Shown here: positions 44,434 through 53,631 of the stretch, piece by piece | Layout of the letters: each line of letters opens with the position of its first letter | How positions within the stretch are numbered: the first letter of the stretch is position 1 | Assembly: GCA_002686265.1 (NCBI GenBank) | Contig: NZBA01000035.1 | Coordinates: forward strand, 1-64,000 | Length of the DNA stretch: 64,000 nucleotides | Direction: 5' to 3' | Origin: Planctomycetota bacterium | GTDB lineage: Bacteria; Planctomycetota; UBA1135; GCA-002686595 | Position numbers and translations under genes: made by a program | The notes under the pieces: model-generated | What the model saw: the letters and a program-made list of their open reading frames with translations, nothing else | The model's database searches: none | Told to the model about the DNA's origin: nothing

Positions 44434-44975
44434 GCTTCGATCCCTTTCCATGCCTCGTCCCCCAGGCGGTCGCGCAGCTTCTTGAGTCCGGTGTGGATCA
44501 ACCAGCCGACGTTGCCGACGGTCTCCTCGGTGACGCGTGCGATCTCCTTGTAGGAGAGGCCCTGCTGGAACTTGAGCAGCAGGGCGTCGCGCTGGTTGTT
44601 GGGCAGAGCTTCCATGGCGTCCATGACTCGGGAGGCGCACTCGCGGCGTTCGATGGCAGCGGTGTGCGGTTCGTCGGCGCTCTGGATGTCCGCTGCGTTC
44701 TCTGCGGGGAGGGTGCTCATGCGGCCTTCCTTGCGTAGGACATCGAGAGCCTGGTTGCGGCAGACTGTGTAGAGCCACTCGGCCAAACGGTGCTCGACAT
44801 CGTCTCTTGGTTGCTTGCAGAGCCGCAGGAAGGTCTCCCCGACCGCGTCGCGTGCGCGTTCGATGTCTCCGAGCAGGCGCAGGGCGTACAGCGTCAACCC
44901 GCGCTCGTGCGCCGCCAGGGCGGCACCGATCCAGTGCTCGGCTCGTTCTTCGCTTCGCGCTTGTTTCGACGACAT
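44430..44975 (-). CDS. ECF-type RNA polymerase sigma factor
   Basis: 181 residues from ATG 44975. Region 2 is visible as LYALRLLGDIERARDAVGETFLRLCKQ with AEWLYTVCRNQALDVLRKEGR; region 4 as ALPNNQRDALLLKFQQGLSYKEIARVTEETVGNVGWLIHTGLKKLRDRLG. This is the extracytoplasmic-function class. The stop overlaps the start of the anti-sigma-like vWA gene, a standard arrangement for a sigma factor and its controller. The frame is open far upstream (to 45932) but that part contains a hydrolase remnant, not a sigma-factor extension. Confidence 0.88.
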   Translation of the reverse strand: MSSKQARSEERAEHWIGAALAAHERGLTLYALRLLGDIERARDAVGETFLRLCKQPRDDVEHRLAEWLYTVCRNQALDVLRKEGRMSTLPAENAADIQSADEPHTAAIERRECASRVMDAMEALPNNQRDALLLKFQQGLSYKEIARVTEETVGNVGWLIHTGLKKLRDRLGDEAWKGIEA

Positions 44976-45386
44976 GGGTTGCGGTGGGGGCGGGCGATGC
45001 CCGGGCTCGCGGACATCACGGGCGGGGGCCGGCCTTCTTGGGGGGAATCGGAGGAATCCTGCAGAGCATGCCTCTGGGTGCACCTGAAGCCCAGGAGAGG
45101 TCCGCGCCAGTCCCGCGAGAAGACTCGGGTCCTCGGGCGGTGACCGCTTTGACCCGCGCGCAAGAACCCCAAGGCTCCCCGGGGCGCCCACGTGTTCCTG
45201 AGCGCTCGCCGCCGCGGCGTGCGGTTGGGGGGTGTGATCGACGCCCTCTCCTCGGGCCCGTGGTTCGATCGCCGGCGCGGGAGGTGGATGTCGGGCAGCC
45301 CGGCGTGGGCCGGGTAGTCGATGCGGTTCGCCTCCCGAGGAGCGGTCCAGCCCGCGTGGATCCTGGCGCGCGCGAGGCGGGGGGTC
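44976..45386. other. Stretch without recognisable gene
   Basis: About 410 bases between the sigma factor and the hydrolase remnant. Frames are open in several phases because of the high G+C, but none shows a familiar motif. It may hold the promoter of the sigma-factor operon and eroded hydrolase sequence. Confidence 0.5.
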
Positions 45387-45623
45387 TTGGCCGCGCAAGT
45401 CAGGAACGACGGCCTCGATCCCAGCCTCTGTGAGAGCGGTGGCGAGCGCGTGCATGGAGCCCACGTCGGCAGCCAGGCCGTGCAGACAGAGGGCCGTGAC
45501 CCCTGCGGACTCGGCGGCCGGGCCGTCGGGCGGCACGCAGCAGCGCAACCCGCGCAGAACAGAGCCTCCCCGCACGCTCACCTCGAAGGCCTCGGCGTCA
45601 TTCTGCAGGATTGGGATCGACAC
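45387..45623 (-). pseudogene. N-terminal remnant of an alpha/beta hydrolase
   Basis: From a GTG at 45623 about 79 codons read like the start of an alpha/beta hydrolase: FEVSVRGGSVLRGLRC, then TALCLHGLAADVGSMHALATAL and TEAGIEAVVPDLRGQ, that is the oxyanion HG strand and the second beta-strand. After this the frame stays open but the sequence becomes Arg/Pro-rich with no nucleophile motif, and I found no continuation in other frames. The start overlaps the end of the UGT pseudogene, so the two were probably once an operon. Truncation is inferred from the missing catalytic part. Confidence 0.55.
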
Positions 45624-46552
45624 CCCCGCCCGCAGTGACCGTCTCCATGATCTGCACCGCTCGCTGGATGCCCCCACCGTTCCGGCAGGCCTCCTGCGTT
45701 CTCCTCGCGGCACTGGCGAAGCTCGCATCGGCGAGCACCCTTTCGATCGCGGCGCGCAGGGCGGCCACGCGCAAGCGTCCGGTCCCCAGGGAGAGGCCGG
45801 CGCGGGCTCGGCGCACACCGGGGCTCGCGCATCCGCCCGGATCGCTCGGCCAAGGAAAGTCCAAACCCGCGGGCATCTGAGAGATCGCCGCCGTCGGAGA
45901 CCGGGTCTCCTCGAGATGTCGGTGGGGAGCAAGAGAGGCCTGTCTGCGCACGCGGTTGATCACGTCGAGCAGGGGCAGGTCCACCAGCGCACCCAATCGT
46001 TGGAGCAGGCGATTGCGGGAGCCGCCGAAGCGGGTGTTGCCGTAGGCGCAGGGAGTGAACTCAGGTGGGATCGCCGCGTCCCTGCGGCGTAGCACACCCG
46101 TCGAGAGGCTCACCAGCGGCACGCCCGCCATCTCCGCGACGGTCCGCGCGGCCGGGGAGACGTCCGTGGCGATGAGGGCGTCCACCCGAGAACAGGCGAG
46201 GGCCGCGGGCAAACAGGTGAGGTCCTTGATCGCCACGATTCGGCAGAAGTTGGGATGTCTGGCCCACGCCTGCAGGCCCTTCGCCGTCCGGTATTCCCTC
46301 CGGCTGCGCTCGCGCACCAAGAACGGCAGCTACTCCCGAACGAACGAGGACCTCCCTCGCACGGCCGGGCCGGCACCTCCGGCGAAGGACTCGAGCGGCA
46401 GGAACTCCACGCCTCCCGACTCGACCAGTTCCGCCATGGTCTGCGAGCCGTAGAAGGTCACCGTGTGCCCGCGGCGCGCCAAGGCGCGGGCCACTGAGAG
46501 CATCGGGAGCACGCGCCCCCCGAGCCTCGATCGAGGTCATGGCGAAGCGCAT
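45598..46552 (-). pseudogene. UGT-type (MGT/CrtX-like) glycosyltransferase pseudogene
   Basis: Three lesions are visible. The start MRFAMTSIEARG (ATG 46552) is out of frame with the following VLPMLSVARALARRGHTVTFYGSQTM; removing one base from a run of six (46516-46521) restores it. A TAG at 46330-46332 stands between VRGRSSFVRE and LPFLVRERSRREYRTAKG in the same frame. Near 45843 the sequence jumps from AGLDFPWPSDP to GVRRARAGLSLG, leaving out about 150-160 residues that normally contain the nucleotide-sugar site. The C-terminal helix (AALRAAIERVLADASFASAARRTQE) is kept. UGTs of this kind glycosylate lipids, carotenoids or macrolides. Confidence 0.75.
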
Positions 46553-46794
46553 GGAGCAACCCTGGGTGGGCATTGGATCGGAGGAGAAGGGCCGGCTCGT
46601 GCCCCTAGTCCGGACTACTCATGGAAACATGCTCCAGACGCGCCACCTCGGTTCCTGGCGGTGCCTTGCGGGTTCTGGCGAGTCGGGCGCCCCGGGACAG
46701 GTCGTCGAGGCAGCCCGGTTCCCAGAGGTGCCGCCAGGGGCCGAGAGCGACCGGACGTGCGCTCTGTTCGGGGTAGGTCACGACGATACGAGAA

Positions 46795-47577
46795 CTAGAC
46801 ACCCATGGCCCGCGGAAGGGTGCCGGCGGCCCCGAGAGCCTGGAGACGTTCCAACCACGGCTCGTCAGCGAGAGGCAGGGCGATGTGGGCGGCACGGGGA
46901 ATGATCTCCATGGTCGCGCCGGGGATGGCGGCGGCCATCTCGCGCGCCTGGGGAACCGAATCCACGATTCCGTCTCGCTCGGAGGCGAAGAGAGCCACGG
47001 GGCGGCGAACCTGCGCCAAGCGCGGACGCAGGTCGACGCTGCTCAGCATGCGCGCGCGGCGCAGGTAGCCCTCGCCGAATACGAGGCCCTCCACGCGGCG
47101 GAACTCGCTCACCATCTCGGCGTCGCGGCGCGGGCCCATCAACATCACCGGCCCCACGTGGCGTCGCACGATGCGCGCAAGGCTGACAGGGATACGCGGC
47201 ATGACGGCGTTGGTCAGGGCCAGCCGCGCCCGAAGCCGGTAGTGGGCGAAGCTGTTGACGATGGCGAGGGCCGACACGCGCTCGGGATGATCGAGGGCGA
47301 GATGCAGACCCAAGGGACCGCCGAAGGACTCGGCGAGCAGGAGCGGGGCCTCGATTCCGCACTCATCGAGGACATCGACAACGCTCCCAGCGAGGCCCTC
47401 GTAGGTGTCACGGCCGAACTCGACGCCCGGTTCGAGATCGTAGCGCAGGCACACAACCCGGAAGTGAGCCGCCAGACGGGACCGAGTGCCGAGCAGCAAC
47501 TCGCCCGTGCCGTCGATGCCGGGGATATAGACCAGCGGCGTCCCCGTCCCCGAGTCCGTGTGTACGCACGCCAACAT
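46795..47577 (-). CDS. Alpha/beta hydrolase
   Basis: 260 residues. VYIPGIDGTGELLLGTRSRLAAHFRVVCLRYDLEPG is the N-terminal HG-type region (here PGIDGTG), LLAESFGGPLGLHLALDHPERVSALAIVNSFA is the nucleophile elbow (Ser in AESFG, with Ala in place of the usual Gly), ALFASERDGIVDSV supplies the acid, and RAAHIALPLADEPWLERL the His. A complete hydrolase with no signal peptide. It ends about 240 bases before the UGT pseudogene starts and runs in the same direction. Substrate unknown. Confidence 0.75.
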   Translation of the reverse strand: MLACVHTDSGTGTPLVYIPGIDGTGELLLGTRSRLAAHFRVVCLRYDLEPGVEFGRDTYEGLAGSVVDVLDECGIEAPLLLAESFGGPLGLHLALDHPERVSALAIVNSFAHYRLRARLALTNAVMPRIPVSLARIVRRHVGPVMLMGPRRDAEMVSEFRRVEGLVFGEGYLRRARMLSSVDLRPRLAQVRRPVALFASERDGIVDSVPQAREMAAAIPGATMEIIPRAAHIALPLADEPWLERLQALGAAGTLPRAMGV

Positions 47578-47686
47578 GACCCGAAGATAGCGTACACGCC
47601 TCAGACAACGGTGAGGAGAGCGCGGCTCTTCTTTGGCGCGGCCCGGCTGCCTACCCTCGGCACCCGCCGGTCATCCGGCACGCCCC

Positions 47687-49846
47687 ATGGAGACGACGAC
47701 GGAAGAACAGCGAACACGCCGCGAGCCGGGCGGGATTCGCCCTTCGCGGGCGGGGAAGTGGCGCGCGGTAGCCCTGGTCGCGGTCCACGTCGCCATCGCG
47801 GCGCACGTCGCGCACTGGCTCGTGAGCGACACCACCCTCTCTCCGCTCGAACCCTCCGAGGGAATGGAGTTCTTCAAGCACGGGGTGATCAACGCGGGCC
47901 TTCTGTTCTTCATCGCCACAACCCTGCTGACCGCCGTCTTCGGTCGCTGGTTCTGCGGTTGGGGATGCCACCTCGTCGCCTTGCAAGACGCGAGCCGGTG
48001 GCTGCTCGCCAAGCTCGGCATCCGACCGCGTCCGCTGCGCTCGCGCCTCTTGCTCACGGTCCCCGCGATCGCCTTCGTCTACATGTTCCTCTGGCCTCTA
48101 GCCGTGCGCCTGTGGCTGGGAGACGACGTCGGCTACCGCGGCATGAACCTCTCGACCGAGGACTTCTGGGCGACCTTTCCGCCCTGGCCCGTCGCCGTGG
48201 CGACGCTGATCGCGGCGGGTTTCGCGATCATCTACCTGTTGGGAGCGAAGGGTTTCTGCACCTACGCCTGCCCCTACGGAGCCCTCTACAGCGCGGTGGA
48301 CCGGATCGCCCCCGGGCGCATCCGCGTCAACGATGACTGCGAAGCCTGTGGACACTGCACGGCGGTGTGCAGCTCGAACGTCGTGGTCCACGCCGAGGTG
48401 CGCGACTACGGCTCGGTGATCGACCCGGGCTGCATGAAATGCCTCGACTGCGTCAGCGTGTGCCCCAACGACGCCTTGTACTTCGGGTTCGGGACGATCG
48501 GAGCCGCGACGCGCCCGCGCGAAGAGCGCGGGCCACGGGCGCCGGCCGAGCCCCTCGCGCGGGAGAAACTCGCACGCTGGAAGGAGCAGACGCCTGGCGA
48601 GGAGCTTCTGCTCGGCGTCGCTTTCGTGCTCGCCTTCGCGACGTTCCGCGGCCTCTACGGGCAGATCCCGTTCCTGTTCTCCTTGGCGATCGCCGGCATG
48701 CTGGCCATCGTCTCCCTCGCAACGGCGCGCCTGTTCTACGCCCGAGAGGTGCGCCTGCAGCGCTGGACGCTCAAGCGCGGAGGAGCCCTGACCCCCGCCG
48801 GGCGAGTTTTCTCGGGGATGATGGTGGTGCTGCTGGCGGCCTGGACGCACAGCGGCGTCGTGCGCTGGCTCGACTGGCGGGCCGAGATCGCCTGGGAGAG
48901 CACGGCGAGCTTGCGCGATAGATGGTTCTCCGCTCCCCGCGCCGCGTTGGCGGAGGATGAGAGCGCACGGGTCGTGGCGGCGCTCGAACGCGCCGAGGAA
49001 CTCGGGCGCTGGAGCCCATTCGCCGACGATCGCAACACGCTCCGTGTCGCCTGGATGCACCTCTTGCTGGGTCGGGCCGGGGAGTTCGAGGCCCGAGTGG
49101 CCGAGCGCATCGCTCTCGATCCCCACAGCGTCTCCCTACGCCTGAGCCTGGCCGAGTTCCACACCGCGCGCGGCGAGGCCGAGAGGGCCTTCGCCCTCTT
49201 CGAGGAAGCCCTGGCCATCGAGCCCGCCTCGGAGGTGGCACTCAGGCGCTTGGGCCTGGCCGCGCAAGCCCTGGGCCGGCTCGGACGCGCGGCGACGGTC
49301 TTCGAGGCCCTCGCGGCCGAGGATCCCGAGAACGTCGCCGCCCTCCACCACTTCGGCATCGCGCTCGCGGGAGAGGCGGGTGCGCTGCGGGCGCGGAGCG
49401 TGGCGCTGCGCTCTGGTGGCGACGAAGAGCGCGCCGCAACCTTCGAAGAGAGCGCCCGCGCCACCCAGGTCGCGGCGCTCGCGGCCTTTCGCCGCACGGT
49501 CGAGCTCGCCCCCGGGCGCACTCCGGCACGCGAGGATCTGGCCTTCACTTTGTTCGCTTCCGGTCAAACCGCGGCCCTGCGTGAGAGCCTCGAGCACTAC
49601 GCGGTACTGCTCGCCCTGCGGCCGGCCGACCCCGGCCTGCACCTCGAGCTGGGGCAGGTGCGGTTCGCCCTGGGAGAACTGAAATCCGCCGAGAACGCGC
49701 TCGCAGAGGTCACCAGCCTCGCTCCCGACCTCCCCCAGGCATGGGTGCTCCTGGGTCAGATCCGCCAGGCCCTCGGGCGGCCCGAGGCGGCCCGCGAATG
49801 CCTCCGGAAAGCCCGCTCCCTGACCTCCCCGGGCCCGGGCGAATGA
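47687..49846 (+). CDS. NapH/CcoG-like membrane iron-sulphur protein fused to TPR domain
   Basis: 719 residues from ATG 47687 (a frame from 47633 would add 18 residues without benefit). The N-terminal half has about four membrane helices and the NapH-type motifs GRWFCGWGCHLVALQD and GFCTYACPYGALYSAVDR, then two ferredoxin clusters CEACGHCTAVCSSNV and CMKCLDCVSVCPNDALYF. After two more membrane helices (to about residue 390) follows a soluble region with TPRs: GEAERAFALFEEALAIEPAS, GRLGRAATVFEALAAEDPEN, GELKSAENALAEVTSLAPDL. The first half moves electrons through the membrane; the TPR half may dock partners outside. The partner enzyme is not nearby. Confidence 0.8.
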   Translation: METTTEEQRTRREPGGIRPSRAGKWRAVALVAVHVAIAAHVAHWLVSDTTLSPLEPSEGMEFFKHGVINAGLLFFIATTLLTAVFGRWFCGWGCHLVALQDASRWLLAKLGIRPRPLRSRLLLTVPAIAFVYMFLWPLAVRLWLGDDVGYRGMNLSTEDFWATFPPWPVAVATLIAAGFAIIYLLGAKGFCTYACPYGALYSAVDRIAPGRIRVNDDCEACGHCTAVCSSNVVVHAEVRDYGSVIDPGCMKCLDCVSVCPNDALYFGFGTIGAATRPREERGPRAPAEPLAREKLARWKEQTPGEELLLGVAFVLAFATFRGLYGQIPFLFSLAIAGMLAIVSLATARLFYAREVRLQRWTLKRGGALTPAGRVFSGMMVVLLAAWTHSGVVRWLDWRAEIAWESTASLRDRWFSAPRAALAEDESARVVAALERAEELGRWSPFADDRNTLRVAWMHLLLGRAGEFEARVAERIALDPHSVSLRLSLAEFHTARGEAERAFALFEEALAIEPASEVALRRLGLAAQALGRLGRAATVFEALAAEDPENVAALHHFGIALAGEAGALRARSVALRSGGDEERAATFEESARATQVAALAAFRRTVELAPGRTPAREDLAFTLFASGQTAALRESLEHYAVLLALRPADPGLHLELGQVRFALGELKSAENALAEVTSLAPDLPQAWVLLGQIRQALGRPEAARECLRKARSLTSPGPGE

Positions 49847-49881
49847 ACGCCATCGCTCCGGGGGCCGTGGTAGAATTTTCC

Positions 49882-49897
49882 AGGTAGGTAGGTAGGT
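49882..49897 (+). repeat. Four-copy AGGT tetranucleotide repeat
   Basis: AGGT repeated four times, 216 bases before the first tandem secreted-protein gene, after TAGAATTTTCC. Short repeats like this can change in copy number; with only four copies this may be chance. Confidence 0.5.
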
Positions 49898-50112
49898 CGA
49901 CTACGTTTGAGGTCGTAGGGGTCTCCTCCTATGGAAACGAAACGAATGTTCCAGCGCCAGCGAGGCCTGGAGGGGGGTGCCGCGCCCCCTCCCCAGAGCA
50001 ATGGAATCCCAGGACCCGCCCCTGCGTGTCCACTCTCTTCTCTTTTCCGACGCGGGCAATGAGCCCCCCTCCCTGAACCATCATCACTTTCGCGGCACGA
50101 GAAACCAGACCA

Positions 50113-51762
50113 ATGAAGAACAAGACCCTGCTGCTTTTCCTCGCGAGCGCCCTGTTCGGCGGCCTCGCTTTCGGTCAGACCGGTGGCGCAATCACGACGA
50201 TCAAGATCGGCGTCGACGGCGGCAACCAGAATGACTTCCACTACTACGGCCAGGCCGGCGGGATCGCCGCCTACTCAATGGGCACGACCTCGTGCAATCC
50301 CGGCACCGAGCAGGTCGTCTGGACGAGCAGCAACCACCCCGTCATCGGTCAGAACTTCTTCCGCCTGAAGGACGGGCGCTTCGAGCAGATCGGGCAGAGC
50401 TGGCTCAAGCACGGCTTCTGCGCCGTGAACGAGAGCGGCTGCGGCTCATGCCAGTCCACTTCCTGCAACTCCCTCGGACTCGGCTGCGCCGACACCTACT
50501 GGGCGACGCTCAACGACGGCGCGGGTGGCGGACCCAAGTACCAGGTCAACCCCACCAGTGGCGTCCACCAGCACCCCTATCCCAGCCCGAGCGGCTCCTC
50601 CACCACCCGCGGACGACTCCAGGTTCCGGTGAGCGACATCGACCCCGCGCAGAACTCCGGCGCGGAGTTCTTCGCCGAAGGGCAGTACATCTCCCAGCAC
50701 ACCGCACAAGACGGCAACGGCGGGATCGCCAACTCGTGGCGCAAGCTGAACGTCGTGTCGGTGAGCAACATCGACGGCGGCGGCCCGACCATGGTCGATC
50801 AGTGCGCTCCCTACGCGTGGGCGGCCGAGGACAGCTCGGTCAACGTCCAAGACGTGATGTACGCCAACGAGGGCGGCTCCGGAATCCACGGGCACTACAC
50901 CATCGGCTACAAGGTCGAGGACCTCGGCGGGAGTAGCTGGCGCTACACCTACGTCGTCTACAACCGCACCTCCGACGCCAGCGCCGGCTCGCTGGCGATC
51001 CCGGTGGGGAACAGCGCGACGCTCTCGAACGTGTACTTCAACGACATCCCCTATCACTCCGGCGAGCCGTTCAACTCCAACGACTGGGTCTCCAGCCAAG
51101 CCGGCGGGATGTTCACCTGGCAGACGGACCAGACCTACAGCCAGAACCCGAACGCGAACGCGATCCGCTGGGGCACGATGTGGAGCTTCGGCTTCGACGC
51201 CGACGTCCCGCCGGCACCCGGCACCGCGGACCTCGGCATGTTCAAGGACGGCACGGTCATCCAGTTCGGCGTCTCCGCTCCCGGCGGCGATCCGCCTGCC
51301 GGTACGTCGTTCTGCCCCGGTGACGGCACCGGCACTTTCTGCCCGTGCTTCAACTTCGGCAACCAGGACCACGGCTGCGAGAACGGTTCGTTCGGCCAGG
51401 GCTCGCGCCTGACCGCCTCGGGCGACCCGAGCGTCAGTGCTGACACGGTCGTGCTGAACTCCGCTTACGCCACTCCCGGTCAGCCCGGCCTCTACTTCCA
51501 GGGCGACCAGGCGGTCAACGGCGGCAACGGCGTGCAGTTCGGTGACGGCCTGCGCTGCGCCGGCGGCACCGTGATCCGCCTCGAGATCATCGCCTCGAAC
51601 GGCTCCGGCGCCGGTTCGTCCACCGTCAGCATCAGCTCCGCTGGCGGGGTCTCCCCCGGCCAGACGCGCTACTACCAGTGGTGGTTCCGCGATCCGAACC
51701 TCTCGGTCTGCGGCTCCGACTTCAACACCTCGAACGGGGTTGAGATCACCTGGAACCCCTAG
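50113..51762 (+). CDS. Secreted protein of unknown function, first of three tandem paralogues
   Basis: 549 residues. Signal peptide 1-22 (LLLFLASALFGGLAFGQ). The long N-terminal domain (about 25-390) has no relative I can name; typical stretches are ITTIKIG, YYGQAGGIAAYSMGTTSCNPG, HPVIGQNFFRLKDGRFEQIG, WLKHGFCAVNESGCGSCQ, GLGCADTYWATLNDGAGGG and NPNANAIRWGTM. Several Cys pairs (GCGSCQ, CADT) suggest disulphides. From about 398 the shared C-terminal module follows (CPGDGTGTFCPC, FGDGLRCAGG, YYQWWFRDP, ending WNP). Two related genes follow in the same direction, each with its own terminator-like hairpin. Probably an extracellular structural or binding protein. Confidence 0.7.
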   Translation: MKNKTLLLFLASALFGGLAFGQTGGAITTIKIGVDGGNQNDFHYYGQAGGIAAYSMGTTSCNPGTEQVVWTSSNHPVIGQNFFRLKDGRFEQIGQSWLKHGFCAVNESGCGSCQSTSCNSLGLGCADTYWATLNDGAGGGPKYQVNPTSGVHQHPYPSPSGSSTTRGRLQVPVSDIDPAQNSGAEFFAEGQYISQHTAQDGNGGIANSWRKLNVVSVSNIDGGGPTMVDQCAPYAWAAEDSSVNVQDVMYANEGGSGIHGHYTIGYKVEDLGGSSWRYTYVVYNRTSDASAGSLAIPVGNSATLSNVYFNDIPYHSGEPFNSNDWVSSQAGGMFTWQTDQTYSQNPNANAIRWGTMWSFGFDADVPPAPGTADLGMFKDGTVIQFGVSAPGGDPPAGTSFCPGDGTGTFCPCFNFGNQDHGCENGSFGQGSRLTASGDPSVSADTVVLNSAYATPGQPGLYFQGDQAVNGGNGVQFGDGLRCAGGTVIRLEIIASNGSGAGSSTVSISSAGGVSPGQTRYYQWWFRDPNLSVCGSDFNTSNGVEITWNP

Positions 51763-51774
51763 GGTGAGCGCCTG

Positions 51775-51831
51775 AGGCGGGAGGAATCCCGCCTGAGTCC
51801 GGCGAGGCCGGCCCCCTGGGGTCGGCCTCGC
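51775..51831 (+). terminator. Two consecutive terminator-like hairpins after the first paralogue
   Basis: First AGGCGGGA, loop GGAA, TCCCGCCT (51775-51794). Then GCGAGGCCGGCCCC, loop CT, GGGGTCGGCCTCGC (51802-51831), a 14-bp stem with one G-U pair. They lie 13 and 40 bases after the stop at 51762. Confidence 0.7.
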
Positions 51832-51953
51832 TCACATTTGCGCACGACCGAGGGCACCCGATCCCGCGACCAACCGTCCTGAAGTAGGATGTCCCCATTG
51901 GGATCCCGCCCCAGCTCACTTACTTGCTTCGCCCCCTAGACCCAAGAACCACG

Positions 51954-53600
51954 ATGATTCGCCCTCTCACCCTCCTCCGGATTCTCGCCGCTGGCCTCTC
52001 CCTGGCCATCCCCGCCACAGCCCAAGGGCCCGACATCACCACGATCAAGATCGGCGGCTCTGGTAGCGACTTCTCCTACTACGGCCAGAGCGGTGGAATC
52101 GCGGCGTACTCGATGGGCACGACCTCCTGCAATCCCGGCACGCAAGTCGTGAACTGGACCAACTCCGACCACCCGGTGATCGGCCAGAACTTCTACCGGC
52201 TCAAGGACGGCCGCTTCGAGCAGATCGGCCAGAGCTGGCTCAAGCACGGCTTCTGTGCCGTGAACGAGAGCGGCTGCGGGAGCTGCCAGTCGACGAACTG
52301 CGACACCCTCGGGCTCGGCTGCGCCGACACGTACTCCTCGGGGCTGAACGACGGTGCGGGCGGCGGGCCGAAGTACCTGGTCAACGCCCTGACGGGCCAA
52401 CACTCCCACCCCTACCCCAGCCCCTCGGGTCCGAGCACGATCCGCGGGCGGCTGCAGGTGGCCGTGCCGGATATCGATCCGTCCCAGAACACCGGAGCGG
52501 AGTACTTCGCCGAGGCCCAGTATGTCTCCGCCCACGTGGCGGGCGCGGGAAACGCGAAGCACAGCTACTCCTGGCGCAAGCTGAATGTGATCTCGACCAG
52601 CAACGTCGACGGTAGCGGCCCGGCCACGACGGACCAGTCCGCGCCCTACGCGTGGAGAGCGCAGGACCCGTCGGTAACGGTCGTCGAGGTGGCCAACACC
52701 GATGAGGGAGGATCCGGCGTCCACGGGCACTTCGCCGTCGCCTACACGGTCACCGACCTCGGCGGGACCTGGCGCTACAACTACGTGGTCGAGAACCTCA
52801 CATCCCAGCAGGGCGCCGGCTCCTTCGCCGTTCCCGTGCCCGACGGAACGGTGATCACGAACGTGTTCTTCAACGACGTCGACTACCACAGCGGAGAGCC
52901 GTTCAATGGAACGGACTGGACGACCTCCCACAGCGGCGGCGTCTTCTCCTGGGCGTGCACGCAGACCTACCAGCAGAATCCGAATGCCAACGCCCTGCGC
53001 TGGGGCACGATGTACTCCTTCGGCTTCGACGCGGACGGCGCGCCCCTGTCGACCGTCGGTGAAATCGGGTTCTTCGAGCCCGGCACGGGCAGCGTGCTGA
53101 CCATGGCCGTGGACGCCCCCGCAGGCGGCCCGGCGGCGGGAACGGCCTACTGCTCCGGCGACGCCTCGGGGACCTTCTGCCCCTGCTTCAACTTCGGCAT
53201 CCCCGGACACGGCTGCGAGAACAGTGCGACGCCCGATGGGGCGCGGCTCGCCGGAGCCGGCGATCCGAGCGTCTCCGCCGACACCCTGGTGCTCAACGCG
53301 ACCCTCGTGATCCCCGGGCAGCCGGGACTGTTCTTCCAAGGCGACGAGGTCGTCAACAGCGGCGACGGCGTCACCTTCGGCGACGGCCTGCGCTGCGCCG
53401 GCCAGAACGTGATGCGCCTCGAAGTGGCGACTGCAAGCCCCGGGGGGAGTGCGTCCACCACGATCGCTATCGGCGCCGCGGGCGGCGCCGCGGGCGGGGA
53501 AACGCTCCGGTACCAGTACTGGTACCGAGATCCGGTCGGTAGCCCCTGCGGCACGGGGTTCAACACGACCAACGGACTCGAGATCGTCTGGGTGCCCTAA
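51954..53600 (+). CDS. Secreted protein of unknown function, second tandem paralogue
   Basis: 548 residues from ATG 51954; a TTG at 51924 in frame is less likely because the signal peptide (IRPLTLLRILAAGLSLAIPATAQ) follows the ATG. The N-terminal domain again shows PDITTIKIG, YYGQSGGIAAYSMGTTSCNPG, GRFEQIGQSWLKHGFCAVNESGCGSCQ and NPNANALRWGTMYSFGFDAD. Compared with the first copy, the mid region 180-330 varies most (VVEVANTDEGGSGVHGHF). The C-terminal module (CSGDASGTFCPC, FGDGLRCAGQ, YQYWYRDP, CGTGFNTTNGLEIVWVP) is well kept. Confidence 0.7.
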   Translation: MIRPLTLLRILAAGLSLAIPATAQGPDITTIKIGGSGSDFSYYGQSGGIAAYSMGTTSCNPGTQVVNWTNSDHPVIGQNFYRLKDGRFEQIGQSWLKHGFCAVNESGCGSCQSTNCDTLGLGCADTYSSGLNDGAGGGPKYLVNALTGQHSHPYPSPSGPSTIRGRLQVAVPDIDPSQNTGAEYFAEAQYVSAHVAGAGNAKHSYSWRKLNVISTSNVDGSGPATTDQSAPYAWRAQDPSVTVVEVANTDEGGSGVHGHFAVAYTVTDLGGTWRYNYVVENLTSQQGAGSFAVPVPDGTVITNVFFNDVDYHSGEPFNGTDWTTSHSGGVFSWACTQTYQQNPNANALRWGTMYSFGFDADGAPLSTVGEIGFFEPGTGSVLTMAVDAPAGGPAAGTAYCSGDASGTFCPCFNFGIPGHGCENSATPDGARLAGAGDPSVSADTLVLNATLVIPGQPGLFFQGDEVVNSGDGVTFGDGLRCAGQNVMRLEVATASPGGSASTTIAIGAAGGAAGGETLRYQYWYRDPVGSPCGTGFNTTNGLEIVWVP

Positions 53601-53631
53601 CCCAGACCTTTTACACGGCCATGACTCCCGG

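Noticed and set aside
44807-45433. 208-codon open frame on the plus strand in the poorly annotated region
   Set aside because: Composition is Arg/Pro/Gly-rich and part of it lies over the sigma factor; no motif or ribosome site.
46539-46904. 121-codon open frame on the plus strand between the UGT pseudogene and the hydrolase
   Set aside because: No motif and it overlaps the 3' end of the hydrolase gene on the other strand; more likely spacer.
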